Source: CAYONQ01 sp964405375
GTDB taxonomy: Bacteria; Planctomycetota; Phycisphaerae; Sedimentisphaerales; Anaerobacaceae
Reading direction: 5' to 3'
Assembly (NCBI GenBank): GCA_964405375.1
Contig: CAYONQ010000097.1
Span: 1-8,388 of the forward strand
Length of the DNA stretch: 8,388 nt
The notes under the pieces were generated by a model. The model was not told the origin of the DNA, ran no database searches, and was given only the letters and a program-made list of their open reading frames with translations. Positions 6,119 to 8,388 of this stretch are shown here, in pieces. The stretch's first letter is position 1, and every line of letters begins with the position of its first letter. Made by a program: the position numbers and the translations under genes.

Positions 6119-7105
6119 ATGCGGAGATTAGTAATGTTATTTTTGTTTTGCGGGGAGGCAGTGATGTTTGCCGGATGCGGTGAGTCAAACAATAAAGAGG
6201 GGTTCGGCAAAAGCGCCAAACCACAGGCGAAGGTATTAGGGGCTGATGTGTTTGCGTGGTTTGCGGATGGGACGGTCAAGCGAATTACGCCGGGTGACGG
6301 CACCTATATTCATCCCTGTATCCACCCGGATGGAGAGGAAGTTGTGTTTTTCGGGGGTGTATCGGGGCCGTCACGCATCTGGAAGGCCAATCTTGTCACA
6401 GATGAGATTACGGCACTTACCGGGCCGGATTCGTGTTCCGACAATGCGGTGTTCTCGTGGGATGGGCGAAAAATAGTCTTCTGCTCCGACCGCGCATCAG
6501 GCCATAAGCCGGCACAGATTGCGGATGTTGCCAGATTCCCGCCGCCTAAAGACGGAGTAATAAATATCTTTACTATGGATTCCGACGGGAAAAACGTTCG
6601 GCGGGTAACTTTCGGTCGTCACCAGGACCAGCGTCCGTGCTTTAGCCCGGACGGGGCGACCATCGTATTTGCCTCTAATCGCAGCGCCGCCGTCGCTGAG
6701 TTTCGGCTGTGGTCGGTTCCGGCTGACGGAAGCGCAGAGCCGAAGCTTTTAAATGATGAAGTATTGGGGTATCGACCGTGGTACTCGAAGGACGGTGAAT
6801 GGATTTACTTCTTCACGGATGTCAACGGCAGGCATCAGATTTGTAAGATGCCGGCCCAAGGCGGGGATTTTACGCCGCTGGCGAATGACGATAAGGGTTT
6901 GAGTCACGGCCCGTTTGTTGACCCGGGCGGTGAGGTGCTGCTGATGCACTCAAACCGCAGCGGCACCTGGAAAAGCTACGAGCTGCCGCTCGATGGTGTA
7001 ACGCCGCCTCGGCTGCTGCAGCCGCCGGGTTTTGTAAAGGCAACACACCCCACCCGAGCGAAAAACGGCGTTATGACCTTCGATGTATGGAGAGTGCAAA
7101 ATTAA
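6119..7105 (+). CDS. Lipoprotein with TolB-type beta-propeller (PD40) repeats
   Basis: The 328-aa protein starts at an ATG with AAGGGG (6106-6111) 7 nt upstream. Residues 1-19 are a short signal sequence ending in MFAGC, so C20 is a likely lipidated cysteine. The -3 Phe is less usual than Leu. A polar linker (21-38) follows. Propeller-blade motifs recur at 67-79 (HPDGEEVVFFG), 112-125 (SWDGRKIVFCSDR), 175-188 (FSPDGATIVFASNR), 222-234 (YSKDGEWIYFFTD) and 267-282 (a PGG variant ending SNRSG), as in the TolB C-terminal propeller and PD40/WD40-like families. The TolB N-terminal domain is absent, so this is not TolB itself. It is probably a membrane-anchored binding protein. It precedes the pseudouridine synthase gene by 51 nt on the same strand, so read-through is likely. 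Its partner is unknown. Confidence 0.9.
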   Translation: MRRLVMLFLFCGEAVMFAGCGESNNKEGFGKSAKPQAKVLGADVFAWFADGTVKRITPGDGTYIHPCIHPDGEEVVFFGGVSGPSRIWKANLVTDEITALTGPDSCSDNAVFSWDGRKIVFCSDRASGHKPAQIADVARFPPPKDGVINIFTMDSDGKNVRRVTFGRHQDQRPCFSPDGATIVFASNRSAAVAEFRLWSVPADGSAEPKLLNDEVLGYRPWYSKDGEWIYFFTDVNGRHQICKMPAQGGDFTPLANDDKGLSHGPFVDPGGEVLLMHSNRSGTWKSYELPLDGVTPPRLLQPPGFVKATHPTRAKNGVMTFDVWRVQN

Positions 7106-7156
7106 GATATAGATGCTCGATACTCGTTGGAAAAGGCAAATCGTTCGTTATGAATT

Positions 7157-7879
7157 ATGGCTGAGCAAAGATTACAGAAGGTTCTTGCGGCGGCGGGCGT
7201 GGCATCGCGCAGAAAATGCGAAGAGCTGATACTCGATGGGGCCGTCCGTGTGAACCGGAAGGTGGTGGATAAACTGCCGGTCTTCGCTGACCCTGAAAAA
7301 GACGTTATAACCGTAAACGGCAAGAAAATCGGCGCTGCCCGGAAGATATATTTTCTTTTGAATAAGTCCAAAGGCGTGGTTTGCACGAGCTCGGACCCGC
7401 AGGGCAGAAAAACAGCAATTGATATTATCAAATGCAGGCAGCGAATCTTTTGTGTCGGCAGATTGGATATGGATACGACCGGTCTGATTGTTCTGACCAA
7501 CGACAGCGAGCTGGCAAACAGATTGACGCACCCGAGGTATGCTGTCGCTAAGACATATTTGGCTGAGGTCGAGGGCGCAATTGAAGCCGGGCAGATAGAG
7601 AAGTTAAAAAAGGGCGTTTGGCTCTCTGAAGGCAAAACGGCTAAGGTATCGGTAAAGATATTAAAACGCAGTTACAAACGGGCTTTGCTTGAGATAACTA
7701 TTCGACAGGGACTCAACCGGCAGGTCCGCAGGATGCTGGCGAAGGTCAGTTTGCCTGTAAAGTCGCTTAAGAGAACCCGAATCGGCAAACTTACTGCCCG
7801 AGGCCTCGGCGTCGGCAAATTCAGGCCGTTGACTGTTGCTGAAGTTGTACAACTGAAAAAGGTAACAAATAGCGTGTAA
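7157..7879 (+). CDS. Pseudouridine synthase, RsuA/RluB family
   Basis: This 240-aa protein is the usual length for the family. Residues 2-57 are an S4 RNA-binding domain, with LQKVLAAAGVASRRKCEELI (6-25) and VRVNRKVV as landmarks. The catalytic domain follows, with VGRLDMDTTGLIVLTND (100-116), where D104 is the catalytic aspartate. AKTYLAEVEG (131-140) and RQGLNRQVRRML (183-194) are the other family motifs. These enzymes convert specific uridines of 23S rRNA (RluB, RluE, RluF) or 16S rRNA (RsuA) to pseudouridine. The C-terminus lacks a long basic tail. Whether it modifies 23S (RluB-like, which I favour because of the N-terminal S4 plus GRLDMDTTGL form) or 16S cannot be decided here. The ribosome binding site before the ATG is weak: only GGAAAAGG lies about 20 nt upstream. 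Translation may therefore depend on coupling or on a non-Shine-Dalgarno mode. Confidence 0.94.
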   Translation: MAEQRLQKVLAAAGVASRRKCEELILDGAVRVNRKVVDKLPVFADPEKDVITVNGKKIGAARKIYFLLNKSKGVVCTSSDPQGRKTAIDIIKCRQRIFCVGRLDMDTTGLIVLTNDSELANRLTHPRYAVAKTYLAEVEGAIEAGQIEKLKKGVWLSEGKTAKVSVKILKRSYKRALLEITIRQGLNRQVRRMLAKVSLPVKSLKRTRIGKLTARGLGVGKFRPLTVAEVVQLKKVTNSV

Positions 7880-7920
7880 ATTATGAAAATGGGCTTTTGG
7901 GGATAAAATTTGGTTTGGGC

Positions 7921-7948
7921 TTGCAATTTTGCTGAAAAATCATATATT
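7921..7948 (+). promoter_or_regulatory. Candidate promoter for rpmB
   Basis: TTGCAA (7921-7926), a 16-nt spacer and TATATT (7943-7948) suggest a sigma-70-type promoter in an AT-rich stretch. Transcription would start near 7955, leaving a leader of roughly 68 nt before the rpmB ATG. No terminator is visible between the pseudouridine synthase gene and this site, so read-through is also possible. Confidence 0.45.
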
Positions 7949-7957
7949 TGGCTCGTT

Positions 7958-7986
7958 GTTCGCTACTCGCGGGACGAGAAACGAAC
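7958..7986 (+). ncRNA. Predicted hairpin at the 5' end of the rpmB leader
   Basis: GTTCG (7958-7962) pairs with CGAAC (7982-7986), and CTCG (7966-7969) pairs with CGAG (7975-7978). The two stems are separated by a symmetric 3-by-3 internal loop and capped by CGGGA. It begins almost at the predicted transcription start. It could stabilise the mRNA 5' end or serve as an autoregulatory site for a ribosomal protein. Neither is shown. Confidence 0.35.
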
Positions 7987-8022
7987 TACAATTGATGAGA
8001 TACGAGATTAGGAGCATACGGA

Positions 8023-8289
8023 ATGTCAAGAGTCTGTTTATTTACAGGTAAGAAGACCATTGCCGGCAACAGCATCAGCCGGCGCGGTAAGGCCAAGCAC
8101 CTCGGCGGTGTCGGCAGAAAGGTTACCGGTATTACCAAGAGAAAGTTCAAGCCGAACATACAAAAGGTTCGAGCCGTTATTGACGGCAAGGTTTGTCGGG
8201 TAAGGGTCTCAGCCAAGGCCATACGTATGGGTCTTGTTCAAAAGCCGCCCAAGCGAGATTACAAGCCCGCCGAGAAGACAAGCGGCTGA
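8023..8289 (+). CDS. rpmB: 50S ribosomal protein bL28
   Basis: The 88-aa basic protein matches bL28: CLFTGKKTIAGNSISRRG near the N-terminus, KPNIQKVR (43-50), then VCRVRVSAKAIRMGLV. Only one cysteine (C5) stands where zinc-binding bL28 has a CxxC pair, and the second pair (usually in the CTRC region) is replaced by SAKA. This is therefore the zinc-independent (C-minus) form. A lysine-rich tail of about ten residues extends beyond the usual 70-78 aa. A strong Shine-Dalgarno, TTAGGAG (8008-8014), lies 8 nt before the ATG. The gene is followed by a clear intrinsic terminator, so it ends its transcript. Confidence 0.96.
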   Translation: MSRVCLFTGKKTIAGNSISRRGKAKHLGGVGRKVTGITKRKFKPNIQKVRAVIDGKVCRVRVSAKAIRMGLVQKPPKRDYKPAEKTSG

Positions 8290-8319
8290 AAATTAATTTT
8301 TTCTACAGAAGTTTTTTAG

Positions 8320-8350
8320 AGCGAGGCGGGTTCGGCCTCGCTTTTTGTTT
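8320..8350 (+). terminator. Rho-independent terminator after rpmB
   Basis: A perfect 8-bp GC-rich stem, AGCGAGGC (8320-8327) with GCCTCGCT (8335-8342), has a 7-nt loop and runs into TTTTTGTTT (8342-8350). It lies 31 nt after the rpmB stop. It is the only textbook intrinsic terminator in the window. Confidence 0.93.
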
Positions 8351-8364
8351 ATCAGGACAAAGAA

Positions 8365-8388
8365 ATGGCGGAAAAAATTTATCGGGAA
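8365..8388 (+). CDS. Start of a further gene, cut by the right edge
   Basis: An ATG at 8365 opens eight codons reading MAEKIYRE to the end of the window. AGGA (8353-8356) lies 8 nt upstream as a plausible ribosome binding site. It follows the rpmB terminator closely, so it would need its own promoter or partial read-through. Too short to identify. Confidence 0.45.

Noticed and set aside
7102..7635. 177-codon minus-strand open frame
   Set aside because: It overlaps the well-supported pseudouridine synthase gene and has no recognisable domain.

Overview
The window looks like a chromosomal segment from a Gram-negative-type bacterium. A Planctomycetota origin (Phycisphaerae/Sedimentisphaerales-like) is my best guess. 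This rests on the overall style: long exported TPR proteins, a very cysteine-rich exported protein, a secreted protein of a type I associate with planctomycetes, and a mixed AT/GC composition. No rRNA or other phylogenetic marker settles it. bL28 (rpmB) and an RsuA-family pseudouridine synthase at the right end show that this is core chromosome, while the left edge carries part of an insertion sequence.

Layout. (1) Positions 1-883, minus strand: the first 294 codons of an IS66-family transposase, open to the window edge. (2) Positions 884-1191: a non-coding stretch holding the 5' flank of the transposase, a good sigma-70-type promoter at 1035-1063 and a structured leader. (3) Positions 1192-5236, plus strand: three consecutive genes for exported proteins. 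They are a 642-aa TPR protein with four exact 78-residue tandem repeats, a 295-aa protein with 55 cysteines in regularly spaced blocks, and a 368-aa secreted protein that may have a LolA/LolB-like fold. (4) Positions 5323-6006, minus strand: a HAD-superfamily phosphatase, convergent with the previous cluster, with a promoter so close to its ATG that the mRNA should be almost leaderless. (5) Positions 6119-7105: a lipoprotein with TolB-type beta-propeller (PD40) repeats. (6) Positions 7157-7879: an RsuA/RluB-family pseudouridine synthase. (7) Positions 8023-8289: ribosomal protein bL28, with its own predicted promoter and a leader hairpin, followed by a clear intrinsic terminator. (8) From 8365: the first eight codons of another gene.

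How the genes may work together. The three exported proteins share strand, have short gaps (32 and 89 nt), lie behind one visible promoter and have no visible terminator between them, so they may form one transcription unit acting in the periplasm or at the cell surface. The TPR protein would be a scaffold, the Cys-rich protein a disulfide-knotted or metal-binding surface or matrix component, and the third protein a possible hydrophobic-ligand carrier. That is inference: no enzyme or named pathway in the cluster gives it a function. It is the most plausible undescribed system in the window, but the evidence is architectural only. The right half is ordinary housekeeping sequence.
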